NCBI RefSeq assembly: GCF_000968535.2
Contig: NC_016112.1
Span: 1,736,001 to 1,800,000, forward strand
Direction: 5' to 3'
Length of the DNA: 64,000 nt
Source of the DNA: Methylotuvimicrobium alcaliphilum 20Z
GTDB lineage: Bacteria; Pseudomonadota; Gammaproteobacteria; Methylococcales; Methylomonadaceae
Made by a program: the position numbers and the translations under genes
In this document: positions 34,824 through 44,862 of the stretch, in pieces
How the letters are laid out: every line of letters starts with the position of its first letter
Numbering within the stretch: the stretch's first letter is position 1
Notes under the pieces: model-generated
What the model was told of the DNA's origin: nothing
The model's database searches: none
Seen by the model: only the letters and a program-made list of their open reading frames with translations

Positions 34824-34970
34824 GGCTACTCACTTAACGCGGGACAGTTTAAGGTTAATCCGTTCGTGGTGAGCCTGTCGAACCATGGGCGGATTAACCA
34901 TCCACCCTTCGACAGGCTCAGGGCGAACGGTTAATCCTTAGTGCTTTTGTCCCGCTTTAAGTGGGAAGCC
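34824..34970. repeat. 147-bp dispersed element with 23-bp imperfect terminal inverted repeats
   Basis: Ends GGCTACTCACTTAACGCGGG and the complement of GTCCCGCTTTAAGTGGGAAG pair imperfectly. The interior holds two opposed CCTGTCGAA blocks (GTGGTGAGCCTGTCGAACCA and CCCTTCGACAGGCTCAGGGC). Inverted copies: 50151-50297 (one end missing) and 50530-50699 (complete). No target duplication was recognised. Confidence 0.7.
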
Positions 34971-35051
34971 GGGTTATCGAAAGCGTCATTCCGGCTGATT
35001 TGGCTGAAACGGTATATTTTGTCTTAAGTTTTATAAACATAGGTAAAAATA

Positions 35052-35666
35052 GTGTTCGATTTGATTAAAAGCGGCGGCTGGTTAATGCTGCCGATTATTT
35101 TATGCTCCATCGGTGCGATGGCGATCATTGGCGAGCGTTTTTGGACGCTACGCAAAAGTAAAATTTTGCCGCCCGATCTCGTTCCTCAGATCTGGAAATT
35201 GTCCCGCGAGGGCAAGCTCGATGCTTCGGCGTTGCGCAGCCTTAAAATGAGTTCGCCGTTGGGCGCGGTTTTAGCCGCAGGGCTTGCCAATAGCCGCCAC
35301 GGCCGGGACATCATGCGCACTAGCATCGAAGAGGTGGGACGTCAAATCGTTCATGAATTGGAAAAATTTCTGAATACTTTGGGTACGATTGCCTCGATCA
35401 CGCCATTGTTGGGTCTTTTGGGAACCGTGGTCGGGATGATCAAGGTATTTACGGCTATCATGATGCATGGCGTCGGCGATCCTACGATATTGGCCGGAGG
35501 TATTTCCGAGGCATTGATTACGACCGCTGCCGGCTTGAGCGTTGCGATTCCGAGCCTGATTTTTCACCGCTATTTCGAGCGCTTGGTCGATGAATATGTT
35601 TTGAATATGGAAGAGGAAGCGTTACGCTTGATCGATGTGTTGCACGGAGAGCGTGAGGAAGCCTGA
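35052..35666 (+). CDS. Second ExbB/TolQ-family proton channel subunit
   Basis: 204 residues starting at GTG 35052. The first helix is GGWLMLPIILCSIGAMAIIG; the conserved core is LNTLGTIASITPLLGLLGTV and GISEALITTAAGLSVAIPSL. It overlaps the next gene by one base. There is no tonB beside it. Such pairs upstream of lpxK are common in gammaproteobacteria (often annotated exbB2/exbD2) and may serve envelope transport rather than the siderophore receptor. Confidence 0.92.
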   Translation: MFDLIKSGGWLMLPIILCSIGAMAIIGERFWTLRKSKILPPDLVPQIWKLSREGKLDASALRSLKMSSPLGAVLAAGLANSRHGRDIMRTSIEEVGRQIVHELEKFLNTLGTIASITPLLGLLGTVVGMIKVFTAIMMHGVGDPTILAGGISEALITTAAGLSVAIPSLIFHRYFERLVDEYVLNMEEEALRLIDVLHGEREEA

Positions 35667-36100
35667 TGGATTTTCATCGTAAAAAAAGAGAAAAGCTCGA
35701 AATCAGCATTACGCCGATGATCGACGTGGTCTTTTTATTGTTGATTTTCTTCATGGTAACGACAACCTTCAATCGGGAAACCGTATTAAACATAGATTTA
35801 CCTGAAGCCGAAGGCAGCGAACCCGAAAGAAAACTGAGGCAGATCGAGTTGAGCATCGATTCGGACGGCGTCTATTATTTGACCGGCGAAGACGGTTTGC
35901 CTCGTCAATTGGTTAATCAAGAAAAAGAAACGCTCAAACAAGAGCTGCTCAAATTGGCCGGTTCGTCGCGATCGATCCCTTTCGTCATCAATGCGGACGG
36001 TAAAACGCCGCATAAATCGGTCGTAATGGCTTTGGATATTGCCGGGCAAATCGGTTTTAAACATATTACCTTTGCGGCAATAAAACCCAATGGCGGATAA
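35666..36100 (+). CDS. Second ExbD/TolR-family protein
   Basis: 144 residues. One membrane helix with the proton-binding Asp: ISITPMIDVVFLLLIFFMVT. The periplasmic tail has SIPFVINADGKTPHKSVVMA and IGFKHITFAAIK. It is translationally coupled to the preceding exbB-like gene (shared base). In related genomes msbA often follows before lpxK; here a 340-bp repeat-bearing spacer follows instead. Confidence 0.92.
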   Translation: MDFHRKKREKLEISITPMIDVVFLLLIFFMVTTTFNRETVLNIDLPEAEGSEPERKLRQIELSIDSDGVYYLTGEDGLPRQLVNQEKETLKQELLKLAGSSRSIPFVINADGKTPHKSVVMALDIAGQIGFKHITFAAIKPNGG

Positions 36101-36159
36101 ATGAACGACTTACACTTAGGAATATGCACAAAATAACTTCTACAAGTAGTAGGCTTTGC

Positions 36160-36270
36160 GGCGGTTCGGTAACTCGCTTGACAGGACGCCGTGAATACGT
36201 CCATGTAGGCTTGACGGCAGCTATCCCTGCCGCCGACACCTGTCAATCGAGCCACCGAACCCCCTTCCAA
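36160..36270. repeat. GACGCCGTGAATACGTCCATG dispersed repeat, copy 1
   Basis: The core AGGACGCCGTGAATACGTCC is enclosed by GTTCGGTAACTCGCTTGACAG and its imperfect inverse CTGTCAATCGAGCCACCGAAC-like (arms at about 36163-36183 and 36237-36258). Related units: 49823-49970, 56796-56953, 57730-57890, 57920-58130 and 61640-61760. Confidence 0.7.
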
Positions 36271-36340
36271 CAGTTGTCTAAGTTATTTCATGCTCGTTCC
36301 TTAGAGCGGCCACATTTTCGGTTTTCTAACGCGCTCTTTT

Positions 36341-36411
36341 GTCCGGTAGCTACGTTGCGAAAACAGTTACATAGCTTGCTATGCGGCTGTTTTCGCGCCT
36401 TGCTACCGAAC
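36341..36411. repeat. Large interrupted hairpin upstream of lpxK
   Basis: Nested arms CGGTAGC...GCTACCG (36344-36350 / 36402-36408) and GCGAAAACAG...CTGTTTTCGC (36357-36366 / 36387-36396) around CATAGC/GCTATG. It lies 30 bp before the lpxK start and could be a regulatory structure or a short mobile repeat. Confidence 0.6.
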
Positions 36412-36440
36412 AAAATAGCATTGCCATAAAAGCCGAAAAC

Positions 36441-37445
36441 ATGACCGCACGAAGTATATCGCTCGATACCGTTTGGTATCAAGGCCGATTTCCCGCTAAG
36501 GTTTTATTACCGCTTAGTTGGGTTTTTAGAGGAGTCGTCGAGCTCAGGCGTTTTTTTTATCGCGCAGGTTGGGTCAAAAATCGGCGTCTGCCGGTTCCGG
36601 TCATCATCGTCGGAAATATCAGCGTCGGCGGTACTGGGAAAACGCCGTTAATTATCGCGTTAGCTAGGCTTTTGAAGCGGAACGGTTATAAACCTGGCGT
36701 CATTAGCCGCGGATATGGGGGTGAGGTCCGTGACGCTCCGGTTAAAGTCGATCCTTCGGGCAATGCCGCAGTAGTGGGCGATGAGTCTTTGTTATTGTCC
36801 AAGCACTCCGATTGCCCTGTCGCGGTCGGCGCAAATCGTTTTGAAGCAGGACATTTATTGTTGGAGCAAGACGGCTGCGATGTCATTTTATCGGACGACG
36901 GTTTGCAGCATTACAAATTGGCGCGCGATATCGAAATTGCTGTCGTCGACGGCGAAAGACAGTTCGGTAATGGTTATTGTCTACCGGCCGGGCCTTTGAG
37001 AGAACCGGTCGAACGACTGTTTGAAGTCGACTTTATCATCGAGAATGGAACAAAAACCGAAGACGAACGTTTTTCGATGACACTCAACGGCGATATGGCT
37101 GTCAATCTGACGACCGGTTCGGCCAAGCCATTGCAAGACTTTATCGGTTTGAGTTGTCATGCGGTGGCCGGAATCGGCAATCCCGACCGATTTTTCAACA
37201 AGTTGACCGCCGCCGGCCTGCATTGCATCAATCATAAATTCCCGGATCATTATTCGTATCGCGCCGACGATATTGAATTCGGGGAGTGTCCGGTATTGAT
37301 GACCGAAAAAGACGCGGTCAAATGCTTCGGTTTCGCGCGCGATACGCATTGGTATGTACCGGTGACGGCCCACCTGGAGCCGGCCTTTACGAATCGATTT
37401 TTAACCTTATTGAGAGAAAAATATGATGGATACAAAATTACTTGA
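36441..37445 (+). CDS. lpxK: Tetraacyldisaccharide 4'-kinase LpxK
   Basis: 334 residues from ATG 36441, the start that matches the usual N-terminus ([20 protein letters not shown]); the frame upstream runs through the hairpin. It phosphorylates the lipid A disaccharide at the inner membrane. The Walker A is [20 protein letters not shown], followed by GVISRGYGG and [20 protein letters not shown]. It overlaps the next gene by 23 bases. Gene order lpxK, Trm112-like, kdsB is standard in gammaproteobacteria. Confidence 0.95.
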   Translation: MTARSISLDTVWYQGRFPAKVLLPLSWVFRGVVELRRFFYRAGWVKNRRLPVPVIIVGNISVGGTGKTPLIIALARLLKRNGYKPGVISRGYGGEVRDAPVKVDPSGNAAVVGDESLLLSKHSDCPVAVGANRFEAGHLLLEQDGCDVILSDDGLQHYKLARDIEIAVVDGERQFGNGYCLPAGPLREPVERLFEVDFIIENGTKTEDERFSMTLNGDMAVNLTTGSAKPLQDFIGLSCHAVAGIGNPDRFFNKLTAAGLHCINHKFPDHYSYRADDIEFGECPVLMTEKDAVKCFGFARDTHWYVPVTAHLEPAFTNRFLTLLREKYDGYKIT

Positions 37446-37617
37446 AATTCTGGTCAGTCCGGTCAGTAAGGGGCCGCTGATTTACGACAAAGAAAAACAG
37501 GAATTGATTTCTATTGCCGATCGCTTGGCGTTCCCGATACGCGACGGCATACCGGTCATGCTTGAAGACGAAGCCCGCGAATTGAGTCAAGAAGAAGCCG
37601 AAGCCCTGCGTAAATGA
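37423..37617 (+). CDS. Trm112-family small protein (YcaR-like) lacking the zinc cysteines
   Basis: 64 residues, overlapping lpxK (23 bp) and kdsB (4 bp, ATGA). The pattern [20 protein letters not shown], then [20 protein letters not shown] identifies the UPF0434/Trm112 family. The usual CPxC pair is replaced by SPVS and no cysteine remains, so zinc binding is not expected. The family activates methyltransferases in eukaryotes and has an unclear role in bacteria. Conserved position between lpxK and kdsB. Confidence 0.93.
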   Translation: MMDTKLLEILVSPVSKGPLIYDKEKQELISIADRLAFPIRDGIPVMLEDEARELSQEEAEALRK

Positions 37618-38381
37618 GTATTCCGTTCAAAGTCGTGATTCCGGCCCGCTACGGATCGACTCGGCTGCCGGGCAAGCCGTTGCTGACTATCGCCGGAAAA
37701 CCGATGATCGCGCATGTCTGCGAACGGGCAAGAGAAGCCGATGCCGAAGAAATCGTCGTGGCAACCGACGATGCGAGGATTTTCGATAAAGTGTTGGAAC
37801 TCGGTATTCAAGCCGTGATGACTCGCGGAGATCATCAAAGCGGGACCGAACGTATCGCGGAAGTCGCCGAGTTATGCGGATGGAGCGATGATACGATTAT
37901 CGTCAATCTGCAAGGCGACGAACCGTTGATTCCGCCGGATTATATCCGGGATGCTGCGGAAGCATTGGCGGGTCAGCATCGTGCAGGTATTGCAACGCTT
38001 GCGGCACGCATTACCGATCCGGAAGAAATCTTCAATCCCAACTCCGTCAAAACGGTGCTGAATAAGAACGGTTATGCGCTTTATTTCAGTCGTGCGCCGA
38101 TTCCGTGGGACCGCGATCATTTCAGTCGGCAGGGCAGGGACTTTTCCGGAAAAATCGATTATTTGCGCCATATCGGCATGTATGCGTACCGCGTCGATTT
38201 CTTGCGGCGTTATTGCGGTTGGGAAGCTTCACCGCTTGAGGCGGTCGAGTCATTGGAGCAGCTTCGAATACTCTGGCACGGCGAGTCGATTCTCGTTAAC
38301 ACCGTCGCCAAAACTCCGGAAGCCGGTGTCGATACCGAGGACGATTTAAAACGCGTGGAAAGGGTTTTAGGTGAAAGGTGA
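37614..38381 (+). CDS. kdsB: 3-deoxy-manno-octulosonate cytidylyltransferase KdsB
   Basis: 255 residues. It activates Kdo as CMP-Kdo for lipopolysaccharide synthesis. The nucleotide-binding start [20 protein letters not shown], then [24 protein letters not shown] and [18 protein letters not shown] are all family motifs. It is coupled to the preceding gene by ATGA. The last codons (GGT GAA AGG TGA) are themselves the first units of a heptanucleotide tandem repeat. Confidence 0.97.
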   Translation: MSIPFKVVIPARYGSTRLPGKPLLTIAGKPMIAHVCERAREADAEEIVVATDDARIFDKVLELGIQAVMTRGDHQSGTERIAEVAELCGWSDDTIIVNLQGDEPLIPPDYIRDAAEALAGQHRAGIATLAARITDPEEIFNPNSVKTVLNKNGYALYFSRAPIPWDRDHFSRQGRDFSGKIDYLRHIGMYAYRVDFLRRYCGWEASPLEAVESLEQLRILWHGESILVNTVAKTPEAGVDTEDDLKRVERVLGER

Positions 38382-38430
38382 AAGATGAAAGATGAAAGAT
38401 GAAAGATGAAAGATGAAAGATGAAAGAGGA
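38370..38430. repeat. Heptanucleotide tandem repeat (GGTGAAA/GATGAAA)n, locus 1
   Basis: Eight 7-bp units: two GGTGAAA then six GATGAAA, starting inside the kdsB 3' end. Similar arrays: 49729-49783 and 54369-54496, both at 3' ends of genes. A reverse-oriented short version lies at about 38803-38836. Confidence 0.85.
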
Positions 38431-38923
38431 TTGGGTACGCTGCGCGGTTAAACGTTCATTTGCCGAGGCGATGGCCGGACCTTCATAAACGTTAATGGAA
38501 AACAGGCTTGACGGGCGCAAGGCGTAACCGTGGGACTTTTGAGACACGCACTAAGGGCTTTGGCTAATATTGGCGGGTACGGCTTTGGTACGCGCAACAT
38601 ACCCTTTAATTCCGGCGATAACCCGGTAAAAAAGTATTGATAAATTCTTTAATAAGTTCAATTTTCATTTTGATGCCTCCTGCTAAGTCGTTGATTTTTG
38701 GCTCTAGGAAGCAAGTAAAAGTAGGTTGACTGTCTGTTTTTCACCTCAAAAAAATAATAAACAATTGAATTATAATGATTAATATTTTATTTCGACAGCC
38801 TGCATCTTTCCTCTTTCTTCTTTCATCTTTCCTCTGATGTATAATTGACAGAGCCTTTGATTAACAGTAATTTAGACGGTTTTTTAAACTTACCGACTAA
38901 CAAATCTTTCTTCAGAGCCGCAA
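38431..38923. other. Gene-free spacer between kdsB and alaC
   Basis: It contains a dispersed unit at 38450-38495 (AACGTTCATTTGCCGAGGCG ... CTTCATAAACGTTA) that recurs at 61763-61808, and a polypyrimidine CATCTTTCCTCTTTCTTCTT stretch near 38803. No coding signal. The promoter of alaC presumably lies in the AT-rich part after 38690. Confidence 0.6.
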
Positions 38924-40108
38924 ATGGAACAATTTCATCGAATCAGTCGCTTGCCTCCCTATGTTTTCAATATTGTCAACGAGCTAAAAGCGAAAGCACG
39001 AGCGGCCGGGGAAGATATTATCGACTTCGGGATGGGTAATCCCGATCAGCCGACACCCGACCATATCGTCAATAAGCTAGTCGAGGCGGCTCAGCGAGAG
39101 GATACTCACCGTTATTCCGTTTCCAAGGGTATCCCTCGTTTACGAAGAGCGATATGTAATTGGTATAAGCATCGCTTTGACGTGGATTTGGATCCGGATA
39201 CCGAGGCGATCGTTACAATCGGTTCCAAGGAGGGGCTAGCGCATTTGGCTTTGGCGACGCTGGGTCCCGGCGACGTCGTTCTCGTTCCGAATCCAGCCTA
39301 TCCCATCCATCCGTACGGCGTCGTGATCGCCGGTGCCGATATTCGTCATGTGGCGTTGGTTGCCGGTGTGGATTTTTTCGAAGAACTGCATAAAGCCATC
39401 GTCGATTCATGGCCGAAGCCGAAAATGTTGATACTCAATTTCCCGGGTAACCCGACCACACAATGCGTCGATCTGGAATTTTTCGAAAAAATCGTTGAAG
39501 TGGCCAAAGAGCATAACATTTGGGTTGTTCAGGATGTCGCTTACGCAGATATCGTATTCGACGGTTACAAAGCACCGTCGATTCTTCAGGTTAAGGGCGC
39601 GACCGATATCGCGGTTGAATTTTTTTCGTTATCCAAAAGTTACAACATGCCCGGTTGGCGGGTCGGTTTCATGTGCGGCAACAAAGACTTGGTTGCGGCG
39701 TTGGCGCGTATTAAATCTTATCTTGACTACGGTACGTTTACACCGATTCAGATTGCGGCGATTACCGCGTTGGAGGGTCCGCAGGATTGTGTGGCCGAAA
39801 TTGCCGAGATGTACCGGAAAAGGCGCGATGTCTTATGCGAAGGTTTGACGGCTGCAGGTTGGCCGGTGCCGAAGCCGAAAGCGACAATGTTCGTTTGGGC
39901 GCCGATTCCCGAACCGTATAAAGAAATGGGCTCGCTCGAGTTTTCGAAAAAATTGCTCGCCGATGCGAAAGTAGCCGTGTCGCCGGGGATCGGTTTCGGA
40001 CAGTACGGAGACGATCACGTTCGTTTCGGTTTGATCGAAAACGAACACAGAACCCGACAAGCGATTCGCGGCATTCGACATATGCTCAAGAAAGACAAAG
40101 TTGTATAA
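38924..40108 (+). CDS. alaC: Alanine-synthesising aminotransferase AlaC
   Basis: 394 residues, fold type I PLP aminotransferase. The start [20 protein letters not shown] and the PLP lysine in [15 protein letters not shown] match AlaC (YfdZ) transaminases that make alanine from pyruvate and glutamate; [15 protein letters not shown] and [13 protein letters not shown] are further family marks. It is followed 43 bp later by hom and thrC, an arrangement frequent in proteobacteria. Confidence 0.94.
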   Translation: MEQFHRISRLPPYVFNIVNELKAKARAAGEDIIDFGMGNPDQPTPDHIVNKLVEAAQREDTHRYSVSKGIPRLRRAICNWYKHRFDVDLDPDTEAIVTIGSKEGLAHLALATLGPGDVVLVPNPAYPIHPYGVVIAGADIRHVALVAGVDFFEELHKAIVDSWPKPKMLILNFPGNPTTQCVDLEFFEKIVEVAKEHNIWVVQDVAYADIVFDGYKAPSILQVKGATDIAVEFFSLSKSYNMPGWRVGFMCGNKDLVAALARIKSYLDYGTFTPIQIAAITALEGPQDCVAEIAEMYRKRRDVLCEGLTAAGWPVPKPKATMFVWAPIPEPYKEMGSLEFSKKLLADAKVAVSPGIGFGQYGDDHVRFGLIENEHRTRQAIRGIRHMLKKDKVV

Positions 40109-40151
40109 TGACCGATTTGTTCGGGTTATGGGAAATTAGTAGGAGTCGAAT

Positions 40152-41462
40152 TTGAAGCCGGTCAAAGTAGGGGTCTTAGGTCTAGGTACCGTCGGCGGTG
40201 GCACCGTCAATGTCTTGAAACGCAACGCCGCCGAAATTGCGCGCCGGGCAGGGCGTGAAATTGTCGTAACGCGCGCCAGTACTCGCGATCTTGAGCGAAG
40301 CCGTATTTGCGATACGCAAGGCATCGCGTTGACGGCCGATCCTTATGAGATCGTCAACGATCCCGAGATTGAAATCGTTGTGGAGTTGATCGGCGGTGAA
40401 ACGATTGCGAAAGACTTAGTGCTCAAAGCGATTGAAAACGGTAAGCATGTTGTAACCGCGAATAAAGCCTTGATTGCGCTGCATGGGAATGAAATTTTTG
40501 CGAAAGCCAGCGGCAAAGGTGTCATGGTTGCGTTCGAAGCCGCCGTTGCCGGCGGAATTCCTATTATCAAGGCGATTCGTGAAGGCTTGAGCGGCAATCA
40601 AATCGAGTGGGTGGCGGGCATTATTAACGGTACCGGCAATTTCATTTTGACCGAAATGCGAGACAAAGGCCGCGATTTCGCCGATGTCTTGGCTGAGGCT
40701 CAGGCTTTAGGTTATGCCGAGGCCGATCCGACTTTCGACGTCGAAGGAATCGATGCGGCGCATAAATTGACGATTTTGGCTTCAATCGCATTCGGTATCC
40801 CTTTGCAATTCGATAAGGTTTATACCGAGGGCATTACGCAAATCACGCGCGACGATGTCGATTATGCCGATACCTTGGGTTATCGCATCAAGCATCTGGG
40901 CATCGCGCGAAAAACCTCCGAAGGCATTGAGCTGCGCGTGCATCCGACCTTGATTCCCGCACGCCGATTGATAGCCAACGTCGATGGTGTGATGAATGCG
41001 GTATTGGTTAAAGGCGATGCGGTCGGGCCGACGCTGTATTATGGCGCAGGCGCAGGCGCCGAGCCGACGGCTTCATCAGTCGTTGCCGATGTGATCGATG
41101 TCGTTCGCGCATTAACGAGCGACCCCGAAAACCGCGTGCCGCACTTGGCCTTTCAACCGAACGCGCTGGCCGATATTCCGATGCTTTCGGCGGAGCAAAT
41201 TCATACGGCTTATTATTTACGGCTGAATGCCGAAGATAGGCCGGGTGTATTGGCCGATATTACCCGTATTTTGGCTTTGCACGACATTAGTATCGAGGCG
41301 ATTATTCAAAAAGAACCGCATGAAAACGAAAAATCGGTGCCGATTATCATGCTGACTCAAAATACACTGGAATCGGAAATGAATGCAGCGATTACCGTGA
41401 TAGAACAATTGACGACCGTAACCGGCAAAGTGTGTCGCATTCGTCTGGAAACTCTGGGATAA
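40152..41462 (+). CDS. hom: Homoserine dehydrogenase
   Basis: 436 residues from TTG 40152, chosen for the TAGGAG box 7-12 bp upstream and because the Rossmann start VKVGVLGLGTVGGGTVNVL then begins near residue 4. It reduces aspartate semialdehyde to homoserine. Catalytic-domain motifs AGIINGTGNFILTEM and EADPTFDVEGIDAAHKLTIL are present, and a C-terminal ACT domain (YLRLNAEDRPGVLADITRIL) should give threonine feedback control. thrC starts 6 bp later. Confidence 0.96.
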   Translation: MKPVKVGVLGLGTVGGGTVNVLKRNAAEIARRAGREIVVTRASTRDLERSRICDTQGIALTADPYEIVNDPEIEIVVELIGGETIAKDLVLKAIENGKHVVTANKALIALHGNEIFAKASGKGVMVAFEAAVAGGIPIIKAIREGLSGNQIEWVAGIINGTGNFILTEMRDKGRDFADVLAEAQALGYAEADPTFDVEGIDAAHKLTILASIAFGIPLQFDKVYTEGITQITRDDVDYADTLGYRIKHLGIARKTSEGIELRVHPTLIPARRLIANVDGVMNAVLVKGDAVGPTLYYGAGAGAEPTASSVVADVIDVVRALTSDPENRVPHLAFQPNALADIPMLSAEQIHTAYYLRLNAEDRPGVLADITRILALHDISIEAIIQKEPHENEKSVPIIMLTQNTLESEMNAAITVIEQLTTVTGKVCRIRLETLG

Positions 41463-41468
41463 AACATA

Positions 41469-42563
41469 ATGACAATTCGTAAACGCTATACAGGTTTAAT
41501 CGAAACTTATAGAGATCGACTGCCGGTCGCTGATGATACTCGCTTGATCAGTCTGGGCGAAGGTAATACACCTTTGATACAGCTGCAAAACATTCCAAGA
41601 TTGATCGGTAAGGATGTCGACATCTACGTCAAATTCGAAGGCTTGAATCCGACCGGTTCGTTCAAGGACCGCGGCATGACGATGGCAGTCACGAAAGCGG
41701 TCGAAGAGGGCAGTCAGGCGATCATTTGCGCATCGACCGGCAACACTTCGGCTTCCGCGGCGGCCTATGCGGTACGTGCAGGCATCAAAGCGTTCGTGTT
41801 GATTCCGGAAGGCAAAATCGCGTTGGGTAAATTAGCGCAAACTTTGATGTACGGAGCCAAGATCATTCAGATCAACGGCAATTTCGATCAGGGCATGGCT
41901 TTAGTTAAGGAAATCGTCGATCATGCGCCGGTTTCAATCGTCAATTCGATCAATCCGTTCCGTCTCGAAGGACAGAAAACCGCAGCATTCGAAATCATCG
42001 ACGAACTGGGTACCGCGCCCGATTATCACTGTCTGCCGGTCGGCAATGCCGGCAATATTTCGGCCTATTGGAAAGGCTATAAGGAATATTCGACCGATAT
42101 CGGTTCGCTGAAAGCCGTGACGAATAAGCGTCCCGTGATGTGCGGTTATCAAGCGGCCGGCGCCGCGCCTTTCATCGCCAGGGAAATGATCGATCATCCC
42201 GAAACGGTCGCGACCGCGATACGCATCGGACGCCCGCAATCCTGGGATTTGGCTTGGACCGCGCAACGCGAATCGGAAGGTTGGTTTGCCGCGATGACCG
42301 ACGAGCAAATTTTGGCAGCGCAAAAATTGTTGAGTTCGAACGAAGGTGTATTTTGCGAGCCTGCCTCGGCGGCATCGCTGGCCGGCGCGTTGCACGATAT
42401 CGAATTGGGGAATATTCCCGAAGGCAGCACGATCGTTTGCACATTGACCGGCAACGGCATCAAAGACCCCGATATCGCGATCAAGCAATGTAAAGACGCG
42501 CACCCGGTTACGATCGAAGCCGATTTAGACGCAGTCAAGAAAGCGATACTCGATAGTCTATAA
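41469..42563 (+). CDS. thrC: Threonine synthase
   Basis: 364 residues, the shorter class of threonine synthase. It converts O-phosphohomoserine to threonine with PLP. The PLP lysine is in FEGLNPTGSFKDRGMTMAV, the Ser/Thr loop reads ICASTGNTSASAAAYAVRAG, and the phosphate cup reads LPVGNAGNISAYWKGYKEY. It forms the end of an alaC-hom-thrC set. Confidence 0.96.
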   Translation: MTIRKRYTGLIETYRDRLPVADDTRLISLGEGNTPLIQLQNIPRLIGKDVDIYVKFEGLNPTGSFKDRGMTMAVTKAVEEGSQAIICASTGNTSASAAAYAVRAGIKAFVLIPEGKIALGKLAQTLMYGAKIIQINGNFDQGMALVKEIVDHAPVSIVNSINPFRLEGQKTAAFEIIDELGTAPDYHCLPVGNAGNISAYWKGYKEYSTDIGSLKAVTNKRPVMCGYQAAGAAPFIAREMIDHPETVATAIRIGRPQSWDLAWTAQRESEGWFAAMTDEQILAAQKLLSSNEGVFCEPASAASLAGALHDIELGNIPEGSTIVCTLTGNGIKDPDIAIKQCKDAHPVTIEADLDAVKKAILDSL

Positions 42564-42565
42564 AC

Positions 42566-42608
42566 GTAATTATCCAAATCCTCCTTATCGTTCCTACGCT
42601 GGAGCGCT
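42566..42608. mobile_element. Decayed end of the IS66-like MITE
   Basis: GTAATTATCCAAATCCTCCT then TATCGTTCCTACGCTGGAGCG matches the left 42 bp of copies B and C (9010, 19163) with several differences; the rest is missing. Confidence 0.55.
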
Positions 42609-42627
42609 CATCGTTATACATAAATTG

Positions 42628-42722
42628 TAGGGTACGCTGCGCGTACCAAAGCCGTGCCCTGGCGGTTCGGTTGGCACATGAACATCGCGGGGTTACCATG
42701 GTACGCACAGCGTACCCTACGC
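42628..42722. repeat. Inverted repeat GTAGGGTACGCTGCGCGTACC
   Basis: Arms GTAGGGTACGCTGCGCGTAC and its imperfect inverse GTACGCACAGCGTACCCTAC lie about 50 bp apart. The remaining spacer to recJ (42723-42946) shows no gene; its last 45 bases are a pyrimidine-rich run of CCTTG-like words. Confidence 0.65.
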
Positions 42723-42946
42723 GGATCATCTGGTGTTAGGTGAGGGAGACTCGAGGGTATTAAGTGACGATAATTTGCTGGGTGTTGCATTTATGGGTTG
42801 AATTCGCCAGGGTTTGAGAGCAGTGATGGCGTGCCATCTGGAAAGACAGTCATGTAGTTGACGGTTATACTAACGAAACTGGGTTGGGTAATTTCCACTC
42901 GACCCTTGTCCCTTGAACCTTGCCCCTTTCTCCTTGCACCTTACCC

Positions 42947-44692
42947 ATGTACTCCCAAGGCGTTAAAAAAACAATTATTCCCCGTCCTCCGGGTAAGAAA
43001 AAGCTGGATTTGGGTGATATGCACCCGGTTTTGCAGCGCATATTTCTAAGCCGGGGTATTAAATCCGCGGATGAATTAGACCGTTCGTTGGCTGGATTGC
43101 CTTCGCCGTGGCTTTTGTCCGGGATGAAGGACATGGTTGCTCATTTGATTGAAGCGCTAAGTCAGCAGCAGCGAATCACTATTGTGGCCGATTTCGATGC
43201 CGACGGGGCGACTAGTTGCGCTCTTGCTATCAGAGGCTTGCGCATGCTCGGAGCGGTCAATGTCGACTTCATCGTGCCGAATCGTTTCGAATACGGATAC
43301 GGGTTGACGCCGGAGATTGTAGAGTTGGTCAAACGCCAAGAGCCCGAAATGATTATCACCGTCGATAATGGCATATCGAGCATAGCCGGCGTTGACGCGG
43401 CTAAGGCGCTGGGTATCAAAGTTTTGGTCACCGATCATCATTTACCCGGAGAATCACTTCCTGAGGCCGATGCAATCGTCAATCCTAATTTACCCGACGA
43501 ACCTTTTCCTAGCCAAGCATTGGCTGGTGTCGGTGTGATGTTTTATGTCCTGACTGCATTAAGAAGTCGTCTTCGGGAAATCGATTGGTTTCAACAACAA
43601 GCCATCCCCGAACCGAATCTAGCGCAATTACTGGATTTGGTTGCCTTGGGCACGGTCGCAGATGTCGTGCCGCTCGATCAGACCAATCGAATCTTGATTC
43701 ATCAAGGCTTGCAGCGAATTCGTTCGGGCCGTTGCCATCCGGGAATATTGGCCTTGATCGAAGTATCGGGGCGTAATTATCGGTATCTATCTTCATCCGA
43801 CCTGGGCTTTGCAGTGGGACCAAGGCTCAACGCTGCCGGGCGCATGGACGATATGGCGCTGGGTATTCAGTGTTTGCTGACTGATGATGTTTCTTTGGCC
43901 AAGGATATCGCACAGCAGCTTGACGAGATGAACAGGGATCGCCGGGACATCGAAGGTCAGATGAAGATCGAAGCGATGAGTCTGTTGAACGAAATGAAAG
44001 CCTTAGATGAAAAACATCTACCGGCCGGCGTTTGCTTGTTCGATGAAAATTGGCATCAAGGTGTGATCGGTATTCTCGCATCGAGAATCAAGGATAGACT
44101 TCATCGGCCGGTCATAGCTTTCGCACCGGCCGGTAACGGCGAAATCAAAGGTTCGGCGCGATCGATTCCCGGTGTGCATATCCGCGACGTTCTGAGCGAC
44201 ATGGCCTCGGCTCATCCCAATATTCTTAATAAGTTCGGCGGTCATGCGATGGCGGCCGGAATGAGCATACAAATGCATGATTATCCGCCTTTTGCGTTAG
44301 CCTTCGATGAGATGGTCGGTCGGCGTATAGCGAATATGGACCTGGAACAGAAGGTGTATTCCGACGGGGAATTGTCGGAAAACGAGTTGACATTGGAATT
44401 CGCTGAGTTGTTGCAACGTTCAGGCACTTGGGGACAGGAGTTTCCGGAGCCGGTTTTCGATGGTGTGTTCGAAGTCATTCAGGCCCGTATCGTCGGGCAG
44501 CATCATTTAAAATTGGTGCTACGCCAGGCCGAAAACAAGCAGTTGATCGACGCGATTGCTTTCTTTATCGAAAAGCCCGAACAATGGCTGGGAATTCGAA
44601 CGATTCATGCTGCTTACAAGTTGGATATCAATGAATACCGAGGCAATCGAGCCCTACAATTTGTGATTCAGTATCTGGAAAAACTCAATTAA
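42947..44692 (+). CDS. recJ: Single-stranded-DNA-specific exonuclease RecJ
   Basis: 581 residues from ATG 42947, close to the family norm of about 570-580. It degrades ssDNA 5' to 3' in recombination and mismatch repair. The DHH phosphoesterase motifs are present: VADFDADGATSCALAIRGLR, ITVDNGISS and VTDHHLPGE; the DHHA1 motif is KFGGHAMAAGMSI. There is no good ribosome-binding site before 42947; the upstream pyrimidine-rich repeat may have altered the leader. Starts at 42920 or at an internal ATG (43019) are possible. Confidence 0.95.
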   Translation: MYSQGVKKTIIPRPPGKKKLDLGDMHPVLQRIFLSRGIKSADELDRSLAGLPSPWLLSGMKDMVAHLIEALSQQQRITIVADFDADGATSCALAIRGLRMLGAVNVDFIVPNRFEYGYGLTPEIVELVKRQEPEMIITVDNGISSIAGVDAAKALGIKVLVTDHHLPGESLPEADAIVNPNLPDEPFPSQALAGVGVMFYVLTALRSRLREIDWFQQQAIPEPNLAQLLDLVALGTVADVVPLDQTNRILIHQGLQRIRSGRCHPGILALIEVSGRNYRYLSSSDLGFAVGPRLNAAGRMDDMALGIQCLLTDDVSLAKDIAQQLDEMNRDRRDIEGQMKIEAMSLLNEMKALDEKHLPAGVCLFDENWHQGVIGILASRIKDRLHRPVIAFAPAGNGEIKGSARSIPGVHIRDVLSDMASAHPNILNKFGGHAMAAGMSIQMHDYPPFALAFDEMVGRRIANMDLEQKVYSDGELSENELTLEFAELLQRSGTWGQEFPEPVFDGVFEVIQARIVGQHHLKLVLRQAENKQLIDAIAFFIEKPEQWLGIRTIHAAYKLDINEYRGNRALQFVIQYLEKLN

Positions 44693-44862
44693 ATAATGGA
44701 ATACGAACGAGGCTGATCTTACCGACCACTACTGAACTATCTAAAGTATTGCTACGAAGTGTGAAAGATATACTGAGACGTTAGAGTTCAGCTTTTCGTA
44801 AAATTTGTAGTCTTCAGGCTATACTGAATGGTACGAAAAGATTCCGAAGCTTTAGGTGCGCT

